Part shown: positions 1-6,228 of the stretch, piece by piece
Numbering within the stretch: position 1 is the stretch's first letter
How the letters are laid out: each line of letters opens with the position of its first letter
NCBI GenBank assembly: GCA_023392205.1
Contig: JAEVZN010000232.1
Span: 1-6,352, forward strand
Reading direction: 5' to 3'
Length of the DNA: 6,352 bases
From: Pseudomonadota bacterium
Lineage (GTDB): Bacteria > Pseudomonadota > Alphaproteobacteria > Rhizobiales > Xanthobacteraceae
The notes under the pieces: model-generated
The model's input: the letters and a program-made list of their open reading frames with translations, nothing else
The model's database searches: none
What the model was told of the DNA's origin: nothing
Program-made: the position numbers and the translations under genes

Positions 1-557
1 GCCTTACGCATGGCATCAATCGCGGGCGTCGCGCCTCCGTCGACCGGTCCGATTTCCAGCCGGTTGTGATCGGGGGAATTGGTGCGCACGATGCCCGGCG
101 CTTCGAGTTCGTTGGCGGAATAGATGATTCCGCCCGCGATCTGCTCGGGCCGCAGCACCGACAGAAAGGGTCCGGCCAGATCGAAGACCGGCAGCGACGG
201 CGGCTTTGGCCGCGAGTCTGCCAATCCGAGCGGATACCACCAGGTCATGCCATTCTGCGGAAACACCACAAGCGTCTGCGGTCCCGTCAGCGGCGCCAGT
301 CCCGCCGCGATGGGTGCAAGGCCGGTCGCCTTGGTGGCGACGATCACGACATCCTGCGGTCCGAACGCGCCCGGATTGTCGGAGGCTGCGACATTCGCCG
401 ACAGCAATTCGTCGCGCACCCGCAGATGCAATCCGCTTCTGCGGATCGCGTCGAGATGCGGTCCGCGCGCGATCACCGAAACATCATGGCCCGCACGCGA
501 CAGCTTGACGGCAAAATGTCCGCCGGTGGCGCCGGCGCCGTAGATACAGATCCGCAT
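1..557 (-). CDS. Ketopantoate reductase (PanE/ApbA)-family oxidoreductase, 3' end missing
   Basis: The first 185 residues of a PanE/ApbA-type NAD(P)H-dependent 2-oxoacid reductase are present; the stop lies beyond the left edge. The N-terminus has the Rossmann dinucleotide motif GAGATG (residues 7-12) after a hydrophobic beta strand. VIVATKAT (about 71-78) carries the Lys and FPQNGMTW (about 99-106) the Asn that line the active site in this family (K76 and N102 here). The C-terminal helical domain with the catalytic Lys is not in the window. The ATG lies 2 bp after the stop of the AtuA-like gene, with only a weak GGG-like ribosome site, so translation probably depends on coupling. Bona fide ketopantoate reductase makes pantoate for CoA synthesis. 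The position as last visible gene of a catabolic operon argues for a different 2-oxo or hydroxy acid substrate, so panE is not assigned. The family call is firm; the substrate is unknown. Confidence 0.9.
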   Translation of the reverse strand, partial: MRICIYGAGATGGHFAVKLSRAGHDVSVIARGPHLDAIRRSGLHLRVRDELLSANVAASDNPGAFGPQDVVIVATKATGLAPIAAGLAPLTGPQTLVVFPQNGMTWWYPLGLADSRPKPPSLPVFDLAGPFLSVLRPEQIAGGIIYSANELEAPGIVRTNSPDHNRLEIGPVDGGATPAIDAMRK

Positions 558-559
558 GG

Positions 560-2353
560 TTATTGCCCGGCTGCCGTGAGCCGGTCGGCAAGCGCGCGCG
601 AGATCCCGATCTTCATTTCCAGTGCCATCTGTCCGAACGCCTTGCCCTGCGGGTCGATGCGGCGCGAGGCCATGCCGCCGCCGCCCAATGCATCCTCCAG
701 CAGAAAGTTGAAGGCATGCAGTCCCGGTACCTCAAAGCGCCGCACGGGTCCATGCACAAGCCCCTCGAAATGCGCGGCCATCCGCTCCGGCGTCACCTCG
801 CGGCGCAGGACCGGCACATAATCGGGATCGCGGGCGATGATGGCGATGTTCGAGGCATTGCCCTTGTCGCCGGATCGCGCCACCGCCAATGCGCGCAGTT
901 CTATCTCCACGGTGCGATCGCCATCGGTGGCGGACATGTCCGCCATGGTCGAGGGGATTGCCGCATAGCCGCCGTCGCGCGGCACATCGACTGTGACGGG
1001 CGGATTCTCACCGATCCGCATTGTCGGCGCGGGAAGATCGGCCTTATCGACGAAGAATGTGAAAAGCCGCACGACAGGAACGGGCTTCGGACGGCCGGAG
1101 AAAATGCCCGTCGTGCCTTGCGCGAATCCAAGACCCACCGAGCCCAGTTCGCGCGCGAAGATATCGATGGCTGCGCGCTCGACATGATCGACCACGAGCC
1201 GCAGCAGCACCTCGCGGGTTGCGCGCGCAGACGCCTTCGGTCCGTAAGCGGATTCGGAGCCGAGCACCTCGACATGGGTCGCGGTGAAATCCGGCAATTG
1301 CTGCGCGCGAAACAGCCTGCGCGCGCGCGCCAGCAAGGCGGTGGCGGTTTTCTCCGCTTTCGGGACGGCATCGGGGCCGACGATGGATATTGTGGCGACG
1401 CCGCGCCAGCCGTCCTGCCAGGTGGCGGACACCTTGTATTGCGCGGTCGGCGGATAGCCGCGCGCACCGGAGACGCGGACGCGACTGTCGCCCGCTTGCT
1501 TAAGCTGGACCTGCGTGAAATCGGCGACCACGTCGGGCAGAATGTAGGCGGCCGGATCGCCGACCTCATAGAGCACCTGCTCGGCCACGACCGCGGGCAT
1601 GATCAGCCCGCCGGTATTGTCAGGCTTCGACAGCACGAAGCTGCCATCCTGTGCGCAGGCGGCAATCGGATAGCCGATATTCTCCCAGCCCGGCACGCGC
1701 TCCCAGTCGGTGAAGACACCGCCGGTCGATTGCGGTCCGCATTCGAGGATATGGCCGACAAGGCTGCCGGCGGCGAGCCGGTCATAATCGTCGGCCTTCC
1801 AGCCGAATTCATGCATCAGGATGCCGAGCGCCAGCGCCGAGTCCGCGCAGCGGCCGGTCACCACGATATCCGCGCCGCCATCAAACGCGGCCCTGATCGG
1901 CAAGGCGCCGAGATAGGCATTGGCGGTGAGAAGTTTCGCGGGCAATGGATCGCCGGTCGTGGCCTCGCGCACGCTCGCCCGCAAGTCATCGATGTGCGGC
2001 AGCACGTCGTCGCCCTCGACCACGGCGATGCGCAGATCGAGTTCAAGCTCGGCGCAGGCCTGCTCCAGTGCGCGCCCGGCGGCCCGCGGATTGACGCCGC
2101 CACCATTGCTGACCACCCTGATCCCGCGCGCGGCGATCTCGGGCAAGGAGCGCTTCAGATAAGCCACGAAATCCGGCGGATATCCGGCGTCCGGATCTTT
2201 CATGCGCGCGCGCGCCAGAAGCGACATGGTCACTTCGGCGAGATAATCCATCATCAGGTAATGGACATCGGCGGTCAGCAATTGCGGGATCGCCATCGGG
2301 CTGTCGCCCCAGGCCCCCGACGCGCCGCCGATATTGACGATGCGGCCGGTCAC
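560..2353 (-). CDS. AtuA-family acyclic terpene utilisation-like protein (DUF1446) with C-terminal AtuA ferredoxin-fold domain
   Basis: The protein is 597 aa from the GTG chosen here. Residues about 4-440 match the AtuA/DUF1446 family: IGGASGAWGDS near the N-terminus, YLAEVTMSLL, KDPDAGY, SNGGGVNPRAA (82-92), VVTGRCADSALALG (164-177), and the LECGPQSTGG segment (203-212). Residues about 482-590 are the second AtuA-type domain, recognised by ARSGDKGNASNIAI (492-505) and ALGGGGMASRRIDPQGKAFG (555-574); in some organisms this domain is a separate small protein. Pseudomonas AtuA belongs to the citronellol/geraniol pathway and was proposed to cleave a 3-hydroxy-3-isohexenylglutaryl-CoA intermediate, but its biochemistry is poorly established. 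The start at 2353 has TGAGG 5 nt upstream, overlapping the stop of the dehydrogenase gene; a TTG at 2383 would add 10 unconserved residues and overlap that gene. No membrane segments or signal peptide are seen. The exact reaction is unknown. Confidence 0.93.
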   Translation of the reverse strand: MTGRIVNIGGASGAWGDSPMAIPQLLTADVHYLMMDYLAEVTMSLLARARMKDPDAGYPPDFVAYLKRSLPEIAARGIRVVSNGGGVNPRAAGRALEQACAELELDLRIAVVEGDDVLPHIDDLRASVREATTGDPLPAKLLTANAYLGALPIRAAFDGGADIVVTGRCADSALALGILMHEFGWKADDYDRLAAGSLVGHILECGPQSTGGVFTDWERVPGWENIGYPIAACAQDGSFVLSKPDNTGGLIMPAVVAEQVLYEVGDPAAYILPDVVADFTQVQLKQAGDSRVRVSGARGYPPTAQYKVSATWQDGWRGVATISIVGPDAVPKAEKTATALLARARRLFRAQQLPDFTATHVEVLGSESAYGPKASARATREVLLRLVVDHVERAAIDIFARELGSVGLGFAQGTTGIFSGRPKPVPVVRLFTFFVDKADLPAPTMRIGENPPVTVDVPRDGGYAAIPSTMADMSATDGDRTVEIELRALAVARSGDKGNASNIAIIARDPDYVPVLRREVTPERMAAHFEGLVHGPVRRFEVPGLHAFNFLLEDALGGGGMASRRIDPQGKAFGQMALEMKIGISRALADRLTAAGQ

Positions 2354-2358
2354 AGCGG

Positions 2359-2363
2359 CCTCA
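2359..2363 (-). promoter_or_regulatory. Ribosome binding site TGAGG that decides the AtuA-like start
   Basis: The sense-strand TGAGG contains the TGA stop of the acyl-CoA dehydrogenase gene and lies 5 nt before GTG 2353. This stop/Shine-Dalgarno overlap supports the GTG start over the upstream TTG and implies translational coupling. Confidence 0.75.
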
Positions 2364-3539
2364 ATAGGATTTCGGCAGGCCAAGCTCGCGCTCGGCGATG
2401 AAGTTCAGGATCATCTCGCGCGACACCGGCGCAAGCTGGACCGCCACCATTTCGCGGAAATAGCGTTCGACCTGATATTCGGTGGCGTAACCCATGCCGC
2501 CATGCGTACGTATGGCGCGGTCGGCGGCGCGAAAGCCTGCATCTGCGGCGAGATATTTCGCGGCATTGGCTTGCGCGCCGCAGGACTCGCCGGAATCGTA
2601 GAGTTCGGCCGCATGCAATGTCATCAGTTCGGCCGCGTAGAGTTCGGACCAGTTCTCGGCCAGCGGATGCTGGATCGACTGGTTCTTGCCGATCTGGCGG
2701 CCGAACACGACGCGCTCGTTTGCATAGGCGACGGCTTTCTCCAGCGCACGGCGTCCCATGCCGACAATCTCGGCTGCATTGAGGATGCGTTCCGGATTGA
2801 GGCTGTCGAGAATATAGCGGAAGCCCTTGCCGTCCTCGCCAATGCGATGCTCCACCGGCACTTCAAGGCCATCATAAAAGGTTTGGTTCGAGTTCACCGC
2901 GTGGCGACCCATTTTCGGGATCTCGCGCACCTCGACCTTCGAGCGGTCCATGTCGGTATAGAACAGCGTCAGACCGTCGGTCGGCTTCCTGCACTCCTCG
3001 ATGGGAATGGTGCGCGTGAGCAGCACGATCTTGTCGGCTTGCTGCGCCGTGGAGGTCCAGATCTTCTGGCCGTGTACGACGTAATGGTCGCCCTTGCGTA
3101 CGGCGCGGGTCTTGATCTTCGAGGTGTCGAGGCCGGCATCCGGTTCGGTGACGCCGAAGCAGGCGCGTGACGACCCGTCGATAATGGAAGGCAGCCAGGC
3201 TTTCTTCTGCGCGTCGGTGCCATGCTTGACGATGGAATGCAGCCCGAAGATGTTGATGTGAATGGTCGAGCACGCCGCGAAAGCGCCGGCGGAATGGCCG
3301 ACCTCCTGCATCATGATCGCTGCTTCGGTGACACCGAGGCCCGCGCCGCCGAATTCCTCCGGCATCGCAATACCGAGCCAGCCGCCATCGGCCATGGCCT
3401 TGGCAAATTCGACGGGGAAGGTATGCGTGCGATCCTTCTCCGACCAGTAATCGTCATCGAAGCGATCGCAGATGGCGCGCACCGCATCGCGAATCTCGCG
3501 CCGCTCGGGCGTGTTGCACAGGGCGTCGAAGGTTTTCAC
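2361..3539 (-). CDS. Acyl-CoA dehydrogenase (FAD-dependent)
   Basis: A full-length 392-aa flavoprotein that should oxidise an acyl-CoA to its 2,3-enoyl-CoA, passing electrons to ETF; it is presumably cytoplasmic. Domain order is typical: N-terminal helical domain (about 8-122), beta domain opening with CFGVTEPDAG (127-136, signature 1), and C-terminal helical domain with NERVVFGRQIGKNQSIQH (274-291) and RTHGGMGYATEY (344-355, signature 2) for FAD binding. The usual C-terminal catalytic Glu of MCAD-type enzymes (YEGT context) is absent; LAPVSREM (369-376) stands there. By alignment with isovaleryl-CoA dehydrogenase (LDLER, E254), E250 in LNPERI is the likely catalytic base, hinting at a branched or unusual acyl chain. 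The GTG start has AAGGA 9 nt upstream, formed by the last codons of the CoA-transferase gene 6 bp away. The family is secure; the substrate is not known. Confidence 0.96.
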   Translation of the reverse strand: MKTFDALCNTPERREIRDAVRAICDRFDDDYWSEKDRTHTFPVEFAKAMADGGWLGIAMPEEFGGAGLGVTEAAIMMQEVGHSAGAFAACSTIHINIFGLHSIVKHGTDAQKKAWLPSIIDGSSRACFGVTEPDAGLDTSKIKTRAVRKGDHYVVHGQKIWTSTAQQADKIVLLTRTIPIEECRKPTDGLTLFYTDMDRSKVEVREIPKMGRHAVNSNQTFYDGLEVPVEHRIGEDGKGFRYILDSLNPERILNAAEIVGMGRRALEKAVAYANERVVFGRQIGKNQSIQHPLAENWSELYAAELMTLHAAELYDSGESCGAQANAAKYLAADAGFRAADRAIRTHGGMGYATEYQVERYFREMVAVQLAPVSREMILNFIAERELGLPKSY

Positions 3540-3545
3540 AGGCGA

Positions 3546-4775
3546 TTATCCTTCGGCTGCGGCGGACGGCGTGCCTGTGCGCGGCTTGCGCCTGCATCCG
3601 GCCAGGACTTCCTCGGTATGTTCGCCGAGATTGGGGGCGAGGCGGCGGATCGAAGCCGGAGTCCTTGAGAACTTGACCGGGAAGCGGGCGACCTTGAGCG
3701 TGCCTTCGGTCGGGTGCTGCATCTCGCCGAACATGTTCACCGCCTTCAGATGCGGGTCGTCGAACAGATCGGCGATCCCGTTGACCGGGTAGGCGGGGAT
3801 GTCGGCGGCGCGCAGGGCTGCGATCCATTGCGCGGTGGACTTCTGCGGCAGCTTCTCTTTCAGGTAATGCCCCATATCCTCCGCGTACTGGGTCCGGGTT
3901 TCCTGCGATCTGAATCTTGGATCGGTGTCCAGAAGATCGGGATCGTCCACCATCGCGGAAAATGCCCGCCAATGCCGGTCCGTATAGACAACGAGGGCAA
4001 GATGCCCGTCGCGTGTCGGATAGGGGCCGCGTACCCGTGACAGAAGCCGCTTGTAACCCATCGCGCCGAGTGGCGGCACGAAGGCGCCACCGCCCATGTG
4101 ATCGGCGAGGACGAATTGCGACATGGTCTCCAGCATCGGCACTTCGATCGCCTGCCCTTCGCCGGTGCGGGCGCGATGATGCAGTGCGCTGATGATGGCG
4201 ATGGTGAGATAAAGACCGACCACGCGGTCGCAGACATTCACAGGCGCATAGCGCGGTGCGCCGTCGATGGTGCCGAACAATCCGGCAATGCCGCACGCGG
4301 CCTGCGTGAGGTCGTCATAGACCGCCTGTCCGGCATTCGGACCGTCCGAGCCATATCCCACGGCAAGCGCATACACGATTTGCGGGTTGATTGCCTTGAT
4401 CGCGTCATAGCCGAGGCCAAGCCGCGCCATTGCCTGCGGCCGCATGTTGGACACGAAGACATCGGCGTCGCAGACAAGCGACAGCAATGCCTCGCTGTCC
4501 TGTTCCGATTTCAGATCCAGGACCACGCTGCGCTTGTTGCGGTTGGCCTGCAGATAAAGCGGCCCCATCCCGCCGGTGCGGTTGGGGCCAACCCAGCGCA
4601 TGGAATCGCCACCAGCGGATTCCACCTTGATCACGTCCGCGCCGAGATCGCCGAGGATCTGTGTGGCGGACGGGCCCATCACCACGGTGGTCAGATCGAT
4701 CACCCGGATGCCCGATAACGGTCCGGATGCGGCATCCGTTTGCGCCGAGCCGGAGTTCGTCCTTTTATTGTGCAC
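3546..4775 (-). CDS. CaiB/BaiF (class III) CoA-transferase
   Basis: A 409-aa family III CoA-transferase, expected to move CoA from a donor thioester to a carboxylic acid and so start its degradation. Visible hallmarks are PLSGIRVIDLTTVVMGPSAT (19-38) opening the core fold, LGDLGADVIKVE (41-52), NRNKRSVVLDLKS (78-90), VFVSNMRPQAMARLGLG (106-122) and NVCDRVVGLYLTIAIISALH (180-199). D183 aligns with the catalytic Asp that forms the acyl/CoA anhydride intermediate (D169 in formyl-CoA transferase). TGEGQ (204-208) and PYPTRDG (251-257) are also typical. Length is normal. The GTG at 4775 has AAGG 7 nt upstream; the first ~18 residues are polar and unconserved, as is the Arg/Ala-rich tail after about 394. 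It is the first enzyme gene of the operon, 99 bp downstream of the regulator gene. Donor and acceptor cannot be read from sequence. Confidence 0.96.
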   Translation of the reverse strand: MHNKRTNSGSAQTDAASGPLSGIRVIDLTTVVMGPSATQILGDLGADVIKVESAGGDSMRWVGPNRTGGMGPLYLQANRNKRSVVLDLKSEQDSEALLSLVCDADVFVSNMRPQAMARLGLGYDAIKAINPQIVYALAVGYGSDGPNAGQAVYDDLTQAACGIAGLFGTIDGAPRYAPVNVCDRVVGLYLTIAIISALHHRARTGEGQAIEVPMLETMSQFVLADHMGGGAFVPPLGAMGYKRLLSRVRGPYPTRDGHLALVVYTDRHWRAFSAMVDDPDLLDTDPRFRSQETRTQYAEDMGHYLKEKLPQKSTAQWIAALRAADIPAYPVNGIADLFDDPHLKAVNMFGEMQHPTEGTLKVARFPVKFSRTPASIRRLAPNLGEHTEEVLAGCRRKPRTGTPSAAAEG

Positions 4776-4814
4776 CTGTACGCCTTGTCCGCGGTTTTTT
4801 GCGCTGACAATGAA

Positions 4815-4830
4815 TTTCGCTATTACGAAA
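4815..4830. repeat. Inverted repeat TTTCG-N6-CGAAA, possible secondary operator
   Basis: Plus-strand TTTCGCTATTACGAAA has perfect 5-bp arms. It resembles the better 14-bp palindrome 29 bp away (centre to centre, nearly three helical turns) but has a 2-bp shorter spacer (TCG-N6-CGA instead of TCG-N8-CGA). It could be a second, weaker regulator site; equally it may be chance in an AT-rich promoter. Confidence 0.4.
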
Positions 4831-4844
4831 ACATCGTCGCTGTG

Positions 4845-4858
4845 TCGTAAAAATACGA
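4845..4858. promoter_or_regulatory. Palindrome TCGTAAAAATACGA, candidate IclR operator for the operon
   Basis: Perfect 5-bp arms (TCGTA/TACGA) around AAAA, about 70 bp upstream of the CoA-transferase start. It matches the palindrome upstream of the regulator gene at 10 of 14 positions with identical TCG-N8-CGA geometry. IclR-family proteins bind palindromes of this size in promoters next to their own genes; assignment to this IclR protein is inference. Confidence 0.5.
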
Positions 4859-4874
4859 TCGCGCCTCCAGCCTG

Positions 4875-5639
4875 TCAAATGCGGCCGGTCCTTGGCGTCC
4901 GGCTGTCCGGCGGTGCACCGAGCTTCGCGCAGGCCGCAGTCAAAAGCTTGACCGCCCGGTCGAGTTTCGGAGCCATGCGTGTGGTCGGCCCGGCAATCGT
5001 GACGATGTAGGACGCGCCGTTCCAGCGAAACAGCGCCGACATCGTGGTGGCATCGGCGACGCTTTCCTCGCGATTGAGAAAATATCCGCGCCTGGCCGAC
5101 GCCGCGATATCCGCGCGCAGCGCCGCTTTGGTGCGGATCGTCCGTGCTGTCAGCGGTGCGAGTCTGGCGCTCTTGAGCCAGGCTTCAAATTTCTCCGCCG
5201 TCAGGCTGCCGAGCCAGGCCTTTCCGGCCGAGGTCGCGTGCAAGCTGCGCACGGCGTGTCCAGCCTTGACCAGAAAACGCAGCGGATGATCCGGCTCCAG
5301 CACCAGCAGATAGGTCGCGGTCTCGTCGCCGGCCTTGGCGAGCGAAACGGATTCGCCAATCGTGTCGCGCAGATCGCGCAACGCCACTTCGGCCCGCAGC
5401 AAAAGCGGGTCGTGATGCGCGATGGTCTTCGCCAGTTCGAGCAACCTGACGGTCGGATAGAAGCCCGCGCGCGGCCCGATCTCGTAGATATAGCCGCGCG
5501 CCTGCAGGGCCTTGAGGACATCGTGGCAGCTCGAAACCGGTATACCCAGCAGGCGCGAGATGTCGGACAGCGACAAGGGGCGGCGCTCGGTGGCGAACAA
5601 TTCTATGAAGTCGAGCGTCCGGTCGACGATCTTGGACAT
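4875..5639 (-). CDS. IclR-family transcriptional regulator
   Basis: A 254-aa protein with the usual IclR architecture. The N-terminal winged helix-turn-helix spans about 4-65: IVDRTLDFIELF, then LSLSDISRLLGIPVSSCHDV (22-41) with the recognition helix, and LKALQARGYIYE leading into the wing. The effector-binding domain is about 80-245, with VRSLHATSAGKAWLGSL (130-146), the conserved family motif at the ligand pocket, and GYFLNREESVADATTMSAL in its second half. The ATG at 5639 is preferred: AGGA lies 6 nt upstream and the HTH starts at once, whereas the longer frame to GTG 5759 adds 40 residues unlike the family and would cover the palindromes. It is transcribed in the same direction as the operon it precedes, so it could be a local activator or repressor responding to the pathway substrate or a CoA-pathway intermediate. 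The effector is unknown. Confidence 0.95.
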   Translation of the reverse strand: MSKIVDRTLDFIELFATERRPLSLSDISRLLGIPVSSCHDVLKALQARGYIYEIGPRAGFYPTVRLLELAKTIAHHDPLLLRAEVALRDLRDTIGESVSLAKAGDETATYLLVLEPDHPLRFLVKAGHAVRSLHATSAGKAWLGSLTAEKFEAWLKSARLAPLTARTIRTKAALRADIAASARRGYFLNREESVADATTMSALFRWNGASYIVTIAGPTTRMAPKLDRAVKLLTAACAKLGAPPDSRTPRTGRI

Positions 5640-5696
5640 GGGCGATCCTGCAGCGATACCGGTCGCGGCCGCGCTCCCGGTCGGACACAAGACGTA

Positions 5697-5710
5697 TCGC
5701 AAGTTTGCGA
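5697..5710. promoter_or_regulatory. Palindrome TCGCAAGTTTGCGA, candidate IclR autoregulatory operator
   Basis: Perfect 6-bp arms (TCGCAA/TTGCGA) separated by GT, 57 bp upstream of the regulator's ATG. It shares length, TCG-N8-CGA layout and 10 of 14 bases with the palindrome ahead of the CoA-transferase (4845-4858). Finding the pair exactly in the two promoters expected to be controlled supports an operator role; binding itself is inferred. Confidence 0.5.
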
Positions 5711-5739
5711 AAAAGACATCGCCCGAGGCAGCGCAAGGC

Positions 5740-5759
5740 GTGATCCTTGCGAGGATCAC
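5740..5759. repeat. 20-bp inverted repeat GTGATCCT-TGCG-AGGATCAC
   Basis: Perfect 8-bp arms around a 4-nt loop, 101 bp upstream of the iclR start. There is no T tract on either side, so it is unlikely to be an intrinsic terminator. It may be a protein-binding site or a structured element; its sequence differs from the TCG-N8-CGA palindromes, so a different factor would be expected. Confidence 0.55.
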
Positions 5760-5820
5760 AGATGAGTCGGGGCTTGCATGACCGGATACACGAGGTCTGC
5801 GAAGGCATGCCGGCGGGGCT

Positions 5821-6225
5821 TTGCAGTGGCGCGCTGATATTGGTCGCCTTTTTTTCCAGGCCGCCCTCGGCAGATCAGGGCGGGGTCAGCTCGACTTTCA
5901 TGTCGATTTCGGCACCGCCCAATTCCTGAACAAGCAGTTTTTCGTCGGAGGGGTTGGCTACATTTACAACCAGCTGGAGCCGGATGTTGGCTCGGCGCCG
6001 TTCCTCGGCGAGGTGAAGTCGCGCGTTTACGGGATCGGGCCGCAGATCGGTTATCTGTTTCAGGCTGCACCGGGTGTGCAGGGGCTTCTGGCCGTCAAAG
6101 GCTATTATGAATTCGATGCGCGGGACCGCCCGCACGGATGGAATACCTGGGTGACACTCAATCTCGCGCAGGCCGACACCACGGAGACAAAGCCGGTGAC
6201 CACCCAGCGGCCGGTGTTGAGGTAG
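5821..6225 (+). pseudogene. Remnant of a SphA/Phenol_MetA_deg-type outer-membrane protein gene (5'-truncated)
   Basis: The reading frame ending at TAG 6225 encodes the C-terminal part of the family annotated as phenol meta-pathway or SphA-like transporter, thought to be outer-membrane beta-barrels for uptake of hydrophobic substrates. Diagnostic strings are QLDFHVDFGTAQFLNKQFFV, GGVGYIYNQLEP, FLGEVKSRVYGIGPQIGYLF and KGYYEFDARDRPHGWNTWVT, followed by a 16-residue polar tail. Family members are about 300 aa with a signal peptide; here the frame is open only from 5782, with no signal peptide, no good start (TTG 5821 at best) and no ribosome site. Homology seems to fade before about 5825. Near 5849-5885 the family-like reading changes frame twice at T7 and G4 runs. 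It is most likely a dead fragment left by deletion or insertion, bounded on the right by an IS element. A short expressed protein is possible but unlikely. Confidence 0.75.
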
Positions 6226-6228
6226 CTA

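Larger units (their letters stand above)
4776..4874 (-). promoter_or_regulatory. Promoter/operator gap between the regulator gene and the catabolic operon
   Basis: This 99-bp gap is more AT-rich than its flanks and contains two inverted repeats listed separately. A TAATAG hexamer in the sense strand (about 4820-4825) could serve as a -10 box, but no convincing -35 partner was found at 16-18 bp, so the promoter is not mapped. No terminator hairpin with a T tract follows the regulator gene, so read-through from iclR is also possible. Confidence 0.5.
5640..5781. promoter_or_regulatory. Non-coding upstream region of the iclR gene
   Basis: No credible gene is seen between the regulator start and the outer-membrane-protein remnant. 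The segment holds two perfect inverted repeats (listed separately) and the AGGA ribosome site at 5646-5649. No clear -35/-10 pair for iclR could be picked out. Confidence 0.5.

Noticed and set aside
66..821. A 251-codon plus-strand open frame at the left edge
   Set aside because: It lies antisense to the PanE-like and AtuA-like genes and its product is low-complexity and Arg/Ser rich with no recognisable domain.
1319..1333. Alternating GC tract (also near 2202-2217), possible Z-DNA
   Set aside because: Such short alternating runs are common inside GC-rich coding sequence and the codons here read normally.
2354..2383. TTG start at 2383 for the AtuA-like protein
   Set aside because: It would overlap the dehydrogenase gene and add residues unlike the family; GTG 2353 has a well-placed TGAGG and begins just before the conserved strand.
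563..2401. A 612-codon plus-strand open frame opposite the AtuA-like gene
   Set aside because: It is a codon-bias shadow of a GC-rich gene: composition is rich in His, Arg and Gly, no family motif is seen, and the minus-strand frame carries clear conserved domains.
5640..5759. GTG start at 5759 extending the IclR protein by 40 residues
   Set aside because: The extra residues do not look like IclR proteins, the ATG at 5639 has AGGA at ideal spacing, and the extension would cover palindromic regulatory sequence.
5740..5759. Intrinsic terminator at the 8-bp-arm hairpin
   Set aside because: No run of T follows the hairpin on either strand.
5238..5765. A 175-codon plus-strand frame opposite iclR
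   Set aside because: Shadow frame with no ribosome site or motif; the minus-strand HTH protein explains the region.
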